Positions 42,786-51,988 of a stretch of 64,000 nt of DNA are shown here, piece after piece (the first letter of the stretch is position 1; each line of letters starts with the position of its first letter). The notes beneath the pieces were generated by a model that did no database searches, was not told the DNA's origin, and was given only the letters and a program-made list of their open reading frames with translations. Both the position numbers and the translations under genes were made by a program. Source of the stretch: Pseudomonadota bacterium (GTDB lineage: Bacteria; Pseudomonadota; Gammaproteobacteria; Burkholderiales; Burkholderiaceae_C); assembly GCA_020161065.1 (NCBI GenBank), contig JAIUPH010000028.1:310001-374000 (forward strand), written 5' to 3'.

Positions 42786-43601
42786 ATGACCACCATCGCC
42801 TTCGCCCCCGCCAGCGGCCCGCTGGCCGCCTTCGAGTTGCTGCAGGTCAGCATCGGCGGCCCGGTCGTCCACGTCAGGCTCAACCGGCCGGCCAAGCGCA
42901 ACGCCTTGTCCGACCCGCTGATCCAGCAGTTGCACCAGTGCTTCATCCAACTGCCTGAAGAGGCGCGCGCCGTCGTCATCAGCGGCGAAGGCCAGCACTT
43001 CTGCGCCGGGCTGGACTTGTCGGAGCTGGTGGCGCGCGACATCCACAGCGCGGTGCTGCATTCGCGCATGTGGCACGCCTGCTTCGACGCCATCCAGTTC
43101 GGCCGCGTGCCGGTGGTGATGGCGCTGCACGGCGCGGTGGTCGGCGGCGGGCTGGAGCTGGCGGCCGCGGCGCACATCCGCGTCGCCGACCGCACCGCCT
43201 ACTACGGCCTGCCCGAGGGGCAGCGCGGCATCTTCGTCGGCGGCGGCGGCTCGGCGCGCATCCCGCGGCTGATGGGCGTGGCGCGCATGACCGACCTGAT
43301 GATGACCGGCCGCGTCTACGACGCCGACGAAGGCCTGGCCGCCGGCCTCTCGCACTACGTGGTCGACGAAGGCCAGGCCTTGCCCAAGGCGTTGGCGCTG
43401 GCCGAGCGCATCGCGCAGAACGCGCCGATGAGCAACTTCGCGGTGATGCACGCGCTGCCGCGCATTGCCGACCAGAGCCAGAGCGAAGGCCTGTTCACCG
43501 AATCGCTGATGGCCGCCGTCGCCGAGAGCACGCCCGAGGCGCAGGACCGCTTGCGTGCCTTCCTCGAAGGCCGCGCCGGCAAGGTGGTGAAGACGACATG
43601 A
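42786..43601 (+). CDS. Crotonase/enoyl-CoA hydratase family protein of the hydroxycinnamate cluster
   Basis: The 271-residue protein has GQHFCAGLDLSELVARDI and GAVVGGGLELAAAAHIRVAD. Both classic hydratase glutamates are there: E in GGLELA and E in YGLPEGQRG. It is not close to the canonical feruloyl-CoA hydratase/lyase Ech/FerB as I know it, which has different motifs. Being first in the operon with feruloyl-CoA synthase, it most likely hydrates feruloyl-CoA-type thioesters. Whether it also cleaves to vanillin is uncertain. Its stop overlaps the synthase ATG. Confidence 0.85.
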   Translation: MTTIAFAPASGPLAAFELLQVSIGGPVVHVRLNRPAKRNALSDPLIQQLHQCFIQLPEEARAVVISGEGQHFCAGLDLSELVARDIHSAVLHSRMWHACFDAIQFGRVPVVMALHGAVVGGGLELAAAAHIRVADRTAYYGLPEGQRGIFVGGGGSARIPRLMGVARMTDLMMTGRVYDADEGLAAGLSHYVVDEGQALPKALALAERIAQNAPMSNFAVMHALPRIADQSQSEGLFTESLMAAVAESTPEAQDRLRAFLEGRAGKVVKTT

Positions 43602-45490
43602 GCGCCGACGTGCGCTACCGCGACGCCCAGGTCGGCGGCTGCGTCGAGGCCAGCGTGCAGGCGCGGCCCGACGGCAGCGTCATCGTGCGTTCCACCGAAG
43701 GCTTGCGCTGGTTCCCCGACCGGTTGACCGACGCACTGGCGCAATGGGCCGCCGATGCGCCCGAGCGCACGTTCGTCGCCCGCCGCGACCACGGCGGCGC
43801 CTGGCGCACGATCAGCTATGCGCAGATGCTGCAGCGCGCCCGCGCCATCGGCCAGGCGCTGCTCGATGCCGGGCTGTCGGTCGAGCGGCCGCTGGCCATC
43901 CTCTCGGGCAACGACCTCGAACACCTGAGCCTGGCGATGGGCGCGATGTGGGCCGGCGTGCCTTACGTGCCCATCTCCACCGCCTATTCGCTGGTCTCGC
44001 AGGACTACGGCAAGCTGCGCCACATCCTCGCCGTCACCACGCCGGGCATGGTGTTCGCCAGCGGCCCCGAATACGCCAAGGCCATCGCCGCCGCGGTGCC
44101 GGCCGACGTGCCGGTGGTGATGACCGAAGGCGCCGTCGAAGGCCTCATTGAAGGCCTCATTGAAGGCCGTACCGTGCGCCGCTTCGACGAGTTGCTGGCC
44201 GCCGTGCCCGGCCCGGCGCTGGACGCCGCGCACGAGGCCGTGGGCCCCGACACCATCGCCAAGTTCTTGTTCACCTCGGGCTCCACCAAGCAGCCCAAGG
44301 GCGTGATCACCACGCACCGCATGCTGTGCGCCAACCAGCAAATGCTGCGCCAGTGCCTGGGCTTCGTCGCCGACGAGCCGCCGGTGCTGGTCGACTGGCT
44401 GCCGTGGAACCACGTCTTCGGCGGCAGCCATAACGTCGGCATCACGCTCTACAACGGCGGCACGCTGTACATCGACGACGGCAAGCCCACGCCGGCCGGC
44501 ATCGCCGAGACGCTGCGCAACCTGCGCGAGATCAGCCCGACGATCTACTTCAACGTGCCCAAGGGCCTGGAGGAAATCGCCAACGCGATGGACGCCGACG
44601 CGCAGCTGCGCGACACGCTCTTCAAGCGCTGCAAGGCCTTCATGTTCGCCGGCGCGGCGCTCAGCCAGGCCGTGTGGGACAAGCTGCACGCCCATGCCGA
44701 GGCGGCGGTGGGCGAGCGCGTTCGCGTCATCACCGGCCTGGGCATGACCGAGACGGCGCCGAGCTGCACCTTCGCGGTGGGCACGGCGGTCGCGTCGGGC
44801 CACATCGGGCTGCCGGTGCCCGGCGTCGACGTCAAGCTGACGCACGATGCCGAAAGCGGCAAGACCGAGATCCGCTTCCGCGGCCCCAACGTGATGCCGG
44901 GCTACTGGCGCATGCCCGAGCAGACGGCCGAGGCCTTCGACGACGAAGGCTTCTACCGCACCGGCGACGCGGCGCGCTGGATCGACCCCGCCGACCCGCA
45001 GCGCGGCCTGCTGTTCGACGGCCGCACGGCCGAGGACTTCAAGCTCTCCACCGGCACCTTCGTCAGCGTGGGCCCCTTGCGCGCCAAGATCGTCGCCGCC
45101 GGCGAGCCCTGCGTGCAGGACGCGGTGATCACCGGCCTCAACCGCGACGACGTGGGCGCGCTGCTGTTCCCGCGCGCCGACGAGGTGCGCCGCCTGGCCG
45201 GCGCCGCCGCCGACGCGCCGCTGCCCGAGGTGCTGCACCGGCCGGCCGTGCGCGCCTTCTTTCAAACGTTGGCCGACCGGCTCTGGCGCGAAGCCACCGG
45301 CAGCGCCAACCGCGTGGCGCGGCTGCACGTGCTGGCCGAGGCCCCGTCCATCGACAAGGGCGAGGTCACCGACAAGGGCTCGATCAACCAGCGCGCCGTG
45401 CTGCAGCACCGCGCCAGCCTGGTCGAGGCGCTGTACGAAGGCCGTGCGTCCGATCCTTTCCTGATCCTGCCGAACCGGGGTGCCGCATGA
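43598..45490 (+). CDS. fcs: Feruloyl-CoA synthase
   Basis: The 630-residue AMP-forming ligase has the P-loop FTSGSTKQPKGV beginning at residue 225, then WLPWNHVFGGSHNVGITLYN and GLGMTETAPSCTFA, all characteristic of feruloyl-CoA synthases. It activates ferulate, p-coumarate or caffeate. The C-terminal lid is present with TGTFVSVGPLRAKIV. A perfect 12-base in-frame duplication (44138-44161) gives EGLIEGLIEG in a surface loop. It overlaps both neighbours by ATGA, so it is tightly coupled. Confidence 0.93.
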   Translation: MSADVRYRDAQVGGCVEASVQARPDGSVIVRSTEGLRWFPDRLTDALAQWAADAPERTFVARRDHGGAWRTISYAQMLQRARAIGQALLDAGLSVERPLAILSGNDLEHLSLAMGAMWAGVPYVPISTAYSLVSQDYGKLRHILAVTTPGMVFASGPEYAKAIAAAVPADVPVVMTEGAVEGLIEGLIEGRTVRRFDELLAAVPGPALDAAHEAVGPDTIAKFLFTSGSTKQPKGVITTHRMLCANQQMLRQCLGFVADEPPVLVDWLPWNHVFGGSHNVGITLYNGGTLYIDDGKPTPAGIAETLRNLREISPTIYFNVPKGLEEIANAMDADAQLRDTLFKRCKAFMFAGAALSQAVWDKLHAHAEAAVGERVRVITGLGMTETAPSCTFAVGTAVASGHIGLPVPGVDVKLTHDAESGKTEIRFRGPNVMPGYWRMPEQTAEAFDDEGFYRTGDAARWIDPADPQRGLLFDGRTAEDFKLSTGTFVSVGPLRAKIVAAGEPCVQDAVITGLNRDDVGALLFPRADEVRRLAGAAADAPLPEVLHRPAVRAFFQTLADRLWREATGSANRVARLHVLAEAPSIDKGEVTDKGSINQRAVLQHRASLVEALYEGRASDPFLILPNRGAA

Positions 45491-46458
45491 AGCGTCGTCG
45501 ATGGCTGGCCAGCGCCGGCGCTTTGGGCTTGATGAGCAGCGCGGCCGGCCGCGCCGCCGCGCAGGCCGCCACCGGCCGCGTGGTGCTGGGCTTTGCGCCC
45601 GGCGGCAGCGTGGACGCGCTGGCGCGCATGACGGCCGATGCGCTGGGCGCCGGCGGCGGCCGCACCTACGTGGTGGAAAACCGCACCGGCGCCGGCGGCC
45701 GCCTGGCGCTGGACCTGGTGAAGGCGGCGCCGCCCGACGGCGACACGCTGCTGGTGGCGCCGCAAGGGCCGATGACGCTGTTCACCCACGTCTTCAAGAA
45801 GCAGCTCAAGTACGACCCGGCGCGCGACTTCAGCCCCGTCACGCGGCTGGCGGTGGGCGACTTCGCGCTCACCGTGGGGCCGCTGTCGGGCGCCAAGGAC
45901 CTGGCGGGCTTTCGCCAGTGGCTGAAGACCGCAGGGGCGAAGGCCACCTACGGCTCGCCGGGCGCCGGCACGCTGCCGCACTTCATCGGCGTGTCGATGG
46001 CGCAGAAGTTCGGCATCGAGATGACGCACGTGCCCTACCCCGGCTCGGCCAAGTCGATGATCGACCTGGCCGGCGGCAACGTGGCCTCCACGCTGTCGCC
46101 GGTGACCGAGGCGCTGGAACTGCACAAGGCCGGCAAGGTGCGCATCGTGGCCACGAGCGGCGCCGTGCGCTCGCCCTTCACGCCCGACGTGCCCACCTTC
46201 AAGGAACAGGGCATCGACCTCGAAGTGCCGCTGTGGTTCGCGGTCTACGGGCCGGCGCGCATCCCGGCGGCCACGGTGGACCGCCTGCGCGCCGCCATCG
46301 ACCGCGCGCTGGCCACGCCCGAGGCCGCCGAGCGCCTGGCCAAGCTGGGCCTGGCCGCGGCGCCGCTGGCGCCGGCGCAGATGGAGGCGCTGCGCCAGCG
46401 CGAATCGGCGATGTGGGGCCCCATCGTCGCCGCCTCGGGCTTCACGCCCAACGATTGA
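45487..46458 (+). CDS. Bug-family (tripartite tricarboxylate transporter) periplasmic binding protein
   Basis: The 323-residue protein has a twin-arginine-like signal (MKRRRWLASAGALGLMSSAA, AAAQA cleavage). Then come VVLGFAPGGSVDALARMTAD, VVENRTGAGGRLALDLVKAA and VPTFKEQGIDLEVPLWFAVY, typical of Bug/TctC proteins. Such proteins bind carboxylates with high affinity. No TctA/TctB membrane genes are in the window, so it is an orphan binder, perhaps for a hydroxycinnamate. It starts at the overlap with the synthase stop. Confidence 0.92.
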   Translation: MKRRRWLASAGALGLMSSAAGRAAAQAATGRVVLGFAPGGSVDALARMTADALGAGGGRTYVVENRTGAGGRLALDLVKAAPPDGDTLLVAPQGPMTLFTHVFKKQLKYDPARDFSPVTRLAVGDFALTVGPLSGAKDLAGFRQWLKTAGAKATYGSPGAGTLPHFIGVSMAQKFGIEMTHVPYPGSAKSMIDLAGGNVASTLSPVTEALELHKAGKVRIVATSGAVRSPFTPDVPTFKEQGIDLEVPLWFAVYGPARIPAATVDRLRAAIDRALATPEAAERLAKLGLAAAPLAPAQMEALRQRESAMWGPIVAASGFTPND

Positions 46459-46478
46459 CCTCATCAGGAGCAGATGGC

Positions 46479-47249
46479 ATGCAGATTCAAGGACACAGCG
46501 CCTTCGTCACCGGCGGCGGCTCGGGCCTCGGCGAGGCCGTGGCGCGCGAACTGGCGCGGCTGGGCGCCAAGGTCACCGTGTTCGACATGAACGCCGCCGG
46601 CGCCCAGCGCGTGGCGGCCGACGTGGGCGGCCTGGCCTGCACCGGCGACGTGGCCGACACCGCCGGCGTCAACGCCGCGCTGGACGCCGCGGCCGCCGCG
46701 CACGGCGTGCCGCGCATCGTGATGAACATCGCCGGCATCGGCAAGGCCACGCGCATCGTGCAGAAGGACGGCTCGGCCGCGCCGTTGGAAGACTTCGAGC
46801 GCGTGCTGCGCGTCAACCTGGTCGGCAGCTACAACGTGGCGCGGCTGGCGGCGGCGCGCATCGCGGCGCTGGCGCCGCTCGCCGGCACCGACGGCGAACG
46901 CGGCGTGATCGTCAACACCGCGTCGGTGGCCGCCTTCGACGGCCAGGTCGGCCAGGAGGCCTATTCCGCCAGCAAAGGCGGCGTGGTGGGCATGACGCTG
47001 CCGATGGCGCGCGACCTGGCGCAATGGGGCATCCGCGTCTGCACCATCGCGCCGGGGCTGTTCAAGACGCCGCTCTTGGCCACGCTGCCCGAGCCCATCC
47101 AGCAGTCGCTGGCGGCCGCTATCCCCTTCCCCAAGCGGCTGGGCGACCCGGCCGAGTTCGCCGCGCTGGCGGCGCACATCGTCAGCAACGGGCACCTGAA
47201 CGGCGAAGTCATCCGCCTGGATGGCGCGCTGCGGATGGCGCCGCGTTGA
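46479..47249 (+). CDS. Short-chain dehydrogenase (3-hydroxyacyl-CoA dehydrogenase type)
   Basis: The 256-residue SDR has [20 protein letters not shown] (cofactor loop), NIAGIG and the catalytic [20 protein letters not shown] with Ser and YxxxK. The sequence is of the type II 3-hydroxyacyl-CoA dehydrogenase kind (HSD10-like). In this operon it could oxidise the hydrated feruloyl-CoA to the beta-keto thioester. CAGGAG precedes the ATG at 46479 by eight bases; a nearby ATG at 46474 is out of frame. Confidence 0.9.
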   Translation: MQIQGHSAFVTGGGSGLGEAVARELARLGAKVTVFDMNAAGAQRVAADVGGLACTGDVADTAGVNAALDAAAAAHGVPRIVMNIAGIGKATRIVQKDGSAAPLEDFERVLRVNLVGSYNVARLAAARIAALAPLAGTDGERGVIVNTASVAAFDGQVGQEAYSASKGGVVGMTLPMARDLAQWGIRVCTIAPGLFKTPLLATLPEPIQQSLAAAIPFPKRLGDPAEFAALAAHIVSNGHLNGEVIRLDGALRMAPR

Positions 47250-47275
47250 ATTTCCTCACCACGGAGACATTCCCC

Positions 47276-48415
47276 ATGAAGCTCATCAAGACCCTGCTGG
47301 CCGGCGCCGCGGCGCTGCTCGTCTCGGCGCAGGCGCTGGCCGACATCAACGTCGGCATCTCGCTGTCGCTCACCGGGCCCGGCTCGGGCCTCGGCATCCC
47401 GATGCAGAACTACTACACCAAGGTGTTCCCGCAGACCATCGCCGGCGAGAAGGTCAACCTCATCATCCTGGACGACGCCACCGACCCCGGCAAGGGTGTG
47501 GCCAACACGCGCCGCTTCGTCACCGAGGACAAGGTGGACGTGATCATCGGCTCGACCATCACGCCGGTGGCCGCCGCGATGGCGCCGGTGGCCGCCGAGG
47601 CCAAGACGGTGCAGCTCGCCGCCTCGCCGGTGGGCGTGCCGCCGGGCCAGGACGGCTGGCTGTTCCGCCTGCCGCAGGGCAACGACGTGATGGCCCACCC
47701 CATCGTGCAGCACATGAAGAAGAACGGCGTCAAGACCGTCGGCTTCATCGGCTACACCGACGCCTACGGCGAGCTGTGGCTGAAGGCGATCACGGCCGAG
47801 GCCGAGAAGAACGGCATCAAGGTCGTCGCCGCCGAGCGCTTCGCGCGCACCGACACCGGCGTCACCCCGCAGGCGCTGAAGCTGACCTCGGCCAACCCCG
47901 ACGCCATCCTGGTGGTGGCCACCGGCTCGGGCGCCGCGATGCCCGAGCTGGCGCTGCTGGAGCGCGGCTACAAGGGCAAGATCTACCAGACCCACGCCGC
48001 CGCCACGCCCGACCTCATGCGCATCGGCGGCAAGGCGGTGGACGGCACCTTCGTCGTCTCCGGCCCCGCGGTCATCGCCGAGCAGTTGCCCGACAGCCAC
48101 CCGTCGAAGAAGCTGGCCATCGACTTCGTCACCAAGTACGAGAAGGCGATGGGCCCCAACACGCGCAACCAGTTCGCCGGCCACGCCTACGACTCGCAGG
48201 TGGCGCTGGAAAAGGCGATCCCGATGGCGCTGAAGAAGGCCAAGCCCGGCACGCCCGAGTTCCGCGCCGCGCTGAAGGATTCGCTGGAGAGCATGGGCCG
48301 CACGATCTTCTCGCACGGCGTGATGAACTGGACCAAGGACGACCACTGGGGCTACACCAACGAAACCGGTGTCTTGCTGAAGGTCGTCAACGGCAAGTTC
48401 GCCGTCGAGCAGTAA
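47276..48415 (+). CDS. Periplasmic binding protein of the second Liv-type ABC importer
   Basis: The 379-residue protein has a signal peptide (LIKTLLAGAAALLVSAQALA) followed by INVGISLSLTGPGSGLGIPM. The type I periplasmic fold is clear (VDVIIGSTITPVAAAMAPVA, KTVGFIGYTDAYGELWLKAI). It belongs to the subgroup next to aromatic-acid catabolic genes, comparable with the CouP-like p-coumarate binders. It heads the transporter block of the ferulate-type operon, so a hydroxycinnamate ligand is expected. Confidence 0.9.
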   Translation: MKLIKTLLAGAAALLVSAQALADINVGISLSLTGPGSGLGIPMQNYYTKVFPQTIAGEKVNLIILDDATDPGKGVANTRRFVTEDKVDVIIGSTITPVAAAMAPVAAEAKTVQLAASPVGVPPGQDGWLFRLPQGNDVMAHPIVQHMKKNGVKTVGFIGYTDAYGELWLKAITAEAEKNGIKVVAAERFARTDTGVTPQALKLTSANPDAILVVATGSGAAMPELALLERGYKGKIYQTHAAATPDLMRIGGKAVDGTFVVSGPAVIAEQLPDSHPSKKLAIDFVTKYEKAMGPNTRNQFAGHAYDSQVALEKAIPMALKKAKPGTPEFRAALKDSLESMGRTIFSHGVMNWTKDDHWGYTNETGVLLKVVNGKFAVEQ

Positions 48416-48430
48416 AGCGGACCGCCGGCC

Positions 48431-49468
48431 ATGGACTTCTCGATCGCCAGCATCCTGGCGCTGGACGGCATCACCAACGGCGCGGTCTATGCGCTGCTGG
48501 CGCTGGCCACGGTGCTGGTGTTCGCCGTCACGCGGGTGATCTTCATCCCGCAGGGCGAGTTCGTGGCCTTCGGCGCGTTGACGCTGGCCATCCTGCAGAC
48601 CGGCAAGGTGCCGGGCACGGTGTGGTTTTTGCTGATCCTGGCCACGCTGGCGGCCTTGTCCGACCTGGTGCAAGGCCTGCGCCAGCACCAGCCGGCGGCG
48701 CGCATCGCGGTGGTCATGCTGCGCACGCTGGCGTTTCCGGTGCTGGTGTCGCTGCTGGCGCTGTGGGCGGCGCCGCGCAACCTGCCGATGCTGGCGCAGG
48801 CGGCGTTGACGCTGGCGCTGGTCACGCCCTTCGGCAGCCTGATCTACCGCCTGGCCTACGAGTCGCTGGCCGACGCCAGCGTGCTGGTGCTGCTGATCGT
48901 CTCGGTCGGCGTGCACTTCGCGCTGGTCGGGCTCGGCCTCTTCTTCTTCGGCGCCGAGGGCTTTCGCAACCCCAGCTTCTGGGACCAGCGCTTCAGCCTG
49001 GGGCCGGTGGTCGTCAGCGGGCAGGCGCTGATCATCTTCGTCGCCTCGCTGGCGCTGATCGTCGCGCTGTACCTGTTCTTCGAGCGCACGCTGCGCGGCA
49101 AGGCCTTGCGGGCCACCGCCGTCAATCGGCTGGGTGCCCGGCTGATGGGCATCAGCAGCGCCGGTGCCGGCCGCCTGAGCTTCACGATGGCGGCCTTCAT
49201 CGGCGCGCTGTCCGGCCTGCTGATCGGCCCCACGACGACGGTGTTCTACGACAGCGGCTTCCTCATCGGCCTGAAGGGCTTCGTCGCCGCGGTGTTCGCC
49301 GGGCTGTCGAGTTATCCGCTGGCACTGGTCGGCGCGCTCGGCGTCGGGCTGCTGGAGAGCTTCAGCTCGTTCTGGGCCAGCGCGTTCAAGGAAGTGATCG
49401 TCTTCGCCTCGATCCTGCCGGTGCTGCTGTGGCGTTCGCTGCGCGACCCGCACGGCGAGGAACACTGA
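48431..49468 (+). CDS. Liv-type ABC importer permease (LivH)
   Basis: The 345-residue membrane protein starts [20 protein letters not shown] and has GVYALLAL-like and [17 protein letters not shown] helices. The coupling loop is [20 protein letters not shown]. It is somewhat longer than usual LivH because of extra helices between residues about 55 and 125. It sits 15 bases after the binding-protein gene. Confidence 0.9.
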   Translation: MDFSIASILALDGITNGAVYALLALATVLVFAVTRVIFIPQGEFVAFGALTLAILQTGKVPGTVWFLLILATLAALSDLVQGLRQHQPAARIAVVMLRTLAFPVLVSLLALWAAPRNLPMLAQAALTLALVTPFGSLIYRLAYESLADASVLVLLIVSVGVHFALVGLGLFFFGAEGFRNPSFWDQRFSLGPVVVSGQALIIFVASLALIVALYLFFERTLRGKALRATAVNRLGARLMGISSAGAGRLSFTMAAFIGALSGLLIGPTTTVFYDSGFLIGLKGFVAAVFAGLSSYPLALVGALGVGLLESFSSFWASAFKEVIVFASILPVLLWRSLRDPHGEEH

Positions 49469-49469
49469 T

Positions 49470-51230
49470 ATGCGGCGTTATGCCTTCCCCGCCTTCGCGG
49501 CGTTGATGCTGGTGCTGCCGCTGCTGCCGGTGCCGGACTTCTGGATCACGCAGAGCAACTACATCGGCCTGTACAGCATCGTCGCGCTCGGCCTCGTGCT
49601 GCTGACGGGCGTCAGCGGCCTCACCTCGTTCGGGCAGGCGGCGTTCGTCGGCATCGGCGCCTACACGGCGGCCTTCCTGGCTACCAAGATGGGCGTTTCG
49701 CCCTGGCTCACGCTGTTCGTCGGCGTGGCGCTGGCCATCGTCGCGGCGCTGATCGTCGGCGCCGTCACGCTGCGCATGTCGGGCCACTACCTGCCGCTGG
49801 CCACCATCGCCTGGGGCCTGGCGCTGTACTACATGATGGGCAACATGGAGTGGCTGGGCAAGTACGACGGCCTGCTGGGCATTCCCACGCTGCACTTCTT
49901 CGGCTGGGATCTGGGCACCGGCCGCGGGCTGCACGTGCTGATCTGGGCGCTGGCGCTGCTGGCGGCGCTGGCCATCACCAACTTGCTGGACTCGCGCGCC
50001 GGCCGCGCCATCCGCGCGCTGAAAAGCGGCTCGACCATGGCCGAGGCGATGGGCATCTCGACCTTCCGCTACAAGATCACCGCCTTCGTCATCGCCGCGG
50101 CGCTGGCCGCCATCTCGGGTTGGCTGTTCGCGCATTTCCAGCGCACCGTCAACCCGACGCCGTTCTCGCTGACCAAGGGCATCGAATACCTCTTCATGGC
50201 CGTGCTGGGCGGCGTCGGCTACGTCTGGGGCGCCTTCCTCGGCTCGGCCGTCGTGCGCGTGGTCGACGACCAGTTGCAGGTGCTGCTGCCCAAGCTGATC
50301 GGCACCAGCGGCAACTTCGAGGTCATCGTCTTCGGCATCGTGCTGGTGGTGGTGCTGAAGTACGCGCCCGACGGGCTGTGGACCTTCATCCAGCGCCGCC
50401 TGCCCGCGGCGCCGCGCCCGCGCGACTGGGAAGGCGCCGCCGCGCTGCCGGCGCGCGACAAGCCGGCCCGCGGCGAACTGCTGCTGGACGTCGACGCCGT
50501 GCGCAAGGAGTTCGGCGGCCTGGTGGCGGTGAACGACGTCAGCTTCCAGATCCGCGCCGGCGACATCGTCGGCCTGATCGGCCCCAACGGCGCCGGCAAG
50601 TCCACCACCTTCAACCTGATCACCGGCGTGCTCGGGCTCACGCGCGGCGCGGTGCGCTTCCGCGGCCAGCCGGTGGGCGGGCTGCCCAGCCGCGAGATCG
50701 CGCGGCGCGGCATGTCGCGCACCTTCCAGCACGTCAAGATGATCCCCGAGATGACGGTGCTGGAGAACGTGGCTTTAGGCGGTTATCTGCGCAGCCACGC
50801 CGGCACCGTGAAGGCCATGCTGCGGCTGGAGCGCGAGGAAGAACGCCGCCTCTTCGCCGAGGCCGAGCGCCAGCTGCAGCGCATCGGCATGGAAGGCCAG
50901 ATGCACGAGCTGGCCGGCAACCTGGCGCTCGGCCCGCAGCGGCTGATGGAGATCGCCCGCGCGCTGGCCACCGACCCCGCGCTGCTGCTGCTGGACGAGC
51001 CGGCCGCCGGCCTGCGCCACAAGGAAAAGCAGGCGCTGGCCGCCGTGCTGCGGCAGTTGAAGGCCGAAGGCATGAGCATCCTGCTGGTCGAGCACGACAT
51101 GGACTTCGTGATGGGCCTCACCGACCGCATCGTCGTGATGGAGTTCGGCACCAAGCTGATCGAAGGCACGCCGGCCGAGGTGCAGGCCAGCCCCGCGGTG
51201 CGCGCCGCCTACCTCGGGACGGAGCACTAG
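49470..51230 (+). CDS. Fused Liv-type permease-ATPase (LivM-LivG)
   Basis: The 586-residue protein joins a LivM permease (residues 1 to about 315, with GLVLLTGVSGLTSFGQAAFV) to an ABC ATPase. The ATPase has Walker A GPNGAGKST at 371-379, Walker B LLLLDEPAAGL, H-loop VEHDMDFV and a LivG-type signature LALGPQRLMEIARAL. Both halves are complete and in one frame with no stop between, so the fusion is real and not a frameshift. Fused LivMG proteins are common in Burkholderiales aromatic-acid importers. Confidence 0.93.
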   Translation: MRRYAFPAFAALMLVLPLLPVPDFWITQSNYIGLYSIVALGLVLLTGVSGLTSFGQAAFVGIGAYTAAFLATKMGVSPWLTLFVGVALAIVAALIVGAVTLRMSGHYLPLATIAWGLALYYMMGNMEWLGKYDGLLGIPTLHFFGWDLGTGRGLHVLIWALALLAALAITNLLDSRAGRAIRALKSGSTMAEAMGISTFRYKITAFVIAAALAAISGWLFAHFQRTVNPTPFSLTKGIEYLFMAVLGGVGYVWGAFLGSAVVRVVDDQLQVLLPKLIGTSGNFEVIVFGIVLVVVLKYAPDGLWTFIQRRLPAAPRPRDWEGAAALPARDKPARGELLLDVDAVRKEFGGLVAVNDVSFQIRAGDIVGLIGPNGAGKSTTFNLITGVLGLTRGAVRFRGQPVGGLPSREIARRGMSRTFQHVKMIPEMTVLENVALGGYLRSHAGTVKAMLRLEREEERRLFAEAERQLQRIGMEGQMHELAGNLALGPQRLMEIARALATDPALLLLDEPAAGLRHKEKQALAAVLRQLKAEGMSILLVEHDMDFVMGLTDRIVVMEFGTKLIEGTPAEVQASPAVRAAYLGTEH

Positions 51231-51233
51231 AAG

Positions 51234-51965
51234 ATGAGCGCGCTGCTGCAAGTGGAAAAGCTGCACGCCGGCTACGGCCGCGCCGAGGTGCTGTCGGGGC
51301 TGGACTTCCACCTCGACAAGGGCCGCGTGGTCACCGTCATCGGCCCCAACGGCGCGGGCAAGAGCACCACGCTGAACGCGCTGATGGGCGTGCTGCCCAG
51401 CCGCGGGCGCATCGTCTTCGACGGCCGCGACCTCGCCGGCTGCAGCCTGGAAGAGCGCGTGATGCTGGGCCTGGCGCTGGTGCCCGAGAAGCGCGAGCTG
51501 TTCGGCACCATGCCGGTGGAAGACAACCTCATCCTCGGCGGCTACCGCGCGATGAAGCTGCGCGTGCCGAACTGGCAGCGCGAGATCGAGCGCGTCTACG
51601 AGCTGTTCCCGCGGCTGAAGGAGCGCCGCGCGCAACTGGCCGGCACGCTGTCGGGCGGCGAGCGCCAGATGCTGGCGGTGGGCCGCGCGCTGATGTCGGC
51701 GCCCAAGCTGCTGATGCTCGACGAGCCCAGCCTGGGCCTGGCGCCGCTGGTGGTGCGCGAGATCTTCCGCATCATCGCCCGCCTGCGCGAGCAAGGCACC
51801 AGCATCCTGCTGGTGGAGCAGAACGCGCGCGCCGCGCTGGAGGTGGCCGACCACGGCTACGTGCTGGAGACCGGCTCCATCGCGCTGCAAGGCCCGGCCG
51901 AGCAACTGGCCGGCGACCCGCGCGTCATCGAGACCTACCTGGGCGCCGCGGCGCCCAAGCACTGA
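51234..51965 (+). CDS. Liv-type ABC importer ATPase (LivF)
   Basis: The 243-residue ATPase has Walker A GPNGAGKST, LSGGERQMLAVGRALM and Walker B LLMLDEPSLGL, plus VEQNARAALEVADHGYVLE typical of LivF. It starts three bases after the fused gene stop. It completes an importer of binding protein, LivH, LivMG and LivF. Confidence 0.94.
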   Translation: MSALLQVEKLHAGYGRAEVLSGLDFHLDKGRVVTVIGPNGAGKSTTLNALMGVLPSRGRIVFDGRDLAGCSLEERVMLGLALVPEKRELFGTMPVEDNLILGGYRAMKLRVPNWQREIERVYELFPRLKERRAQLAGTLSGGERQMLAVGRALMSAPKLLMLDEPSLGLAPLVVREIFRIIARLREQGTSILLVEQNARAALEVADHGYVLETGSIALQGPAEQLAGDPRVIETYLGAAAPKH

Positions 51966-51988
51966 AGCCGCGAAGGGACCAGCCGCCC

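Noticed and set aside
42786-43601. Naming the crotonase ech/ferB
   Set aside because: Its motifs differ from canonical feruloyl-CoA hydratase/lyase as I know it, so only the family is stated.
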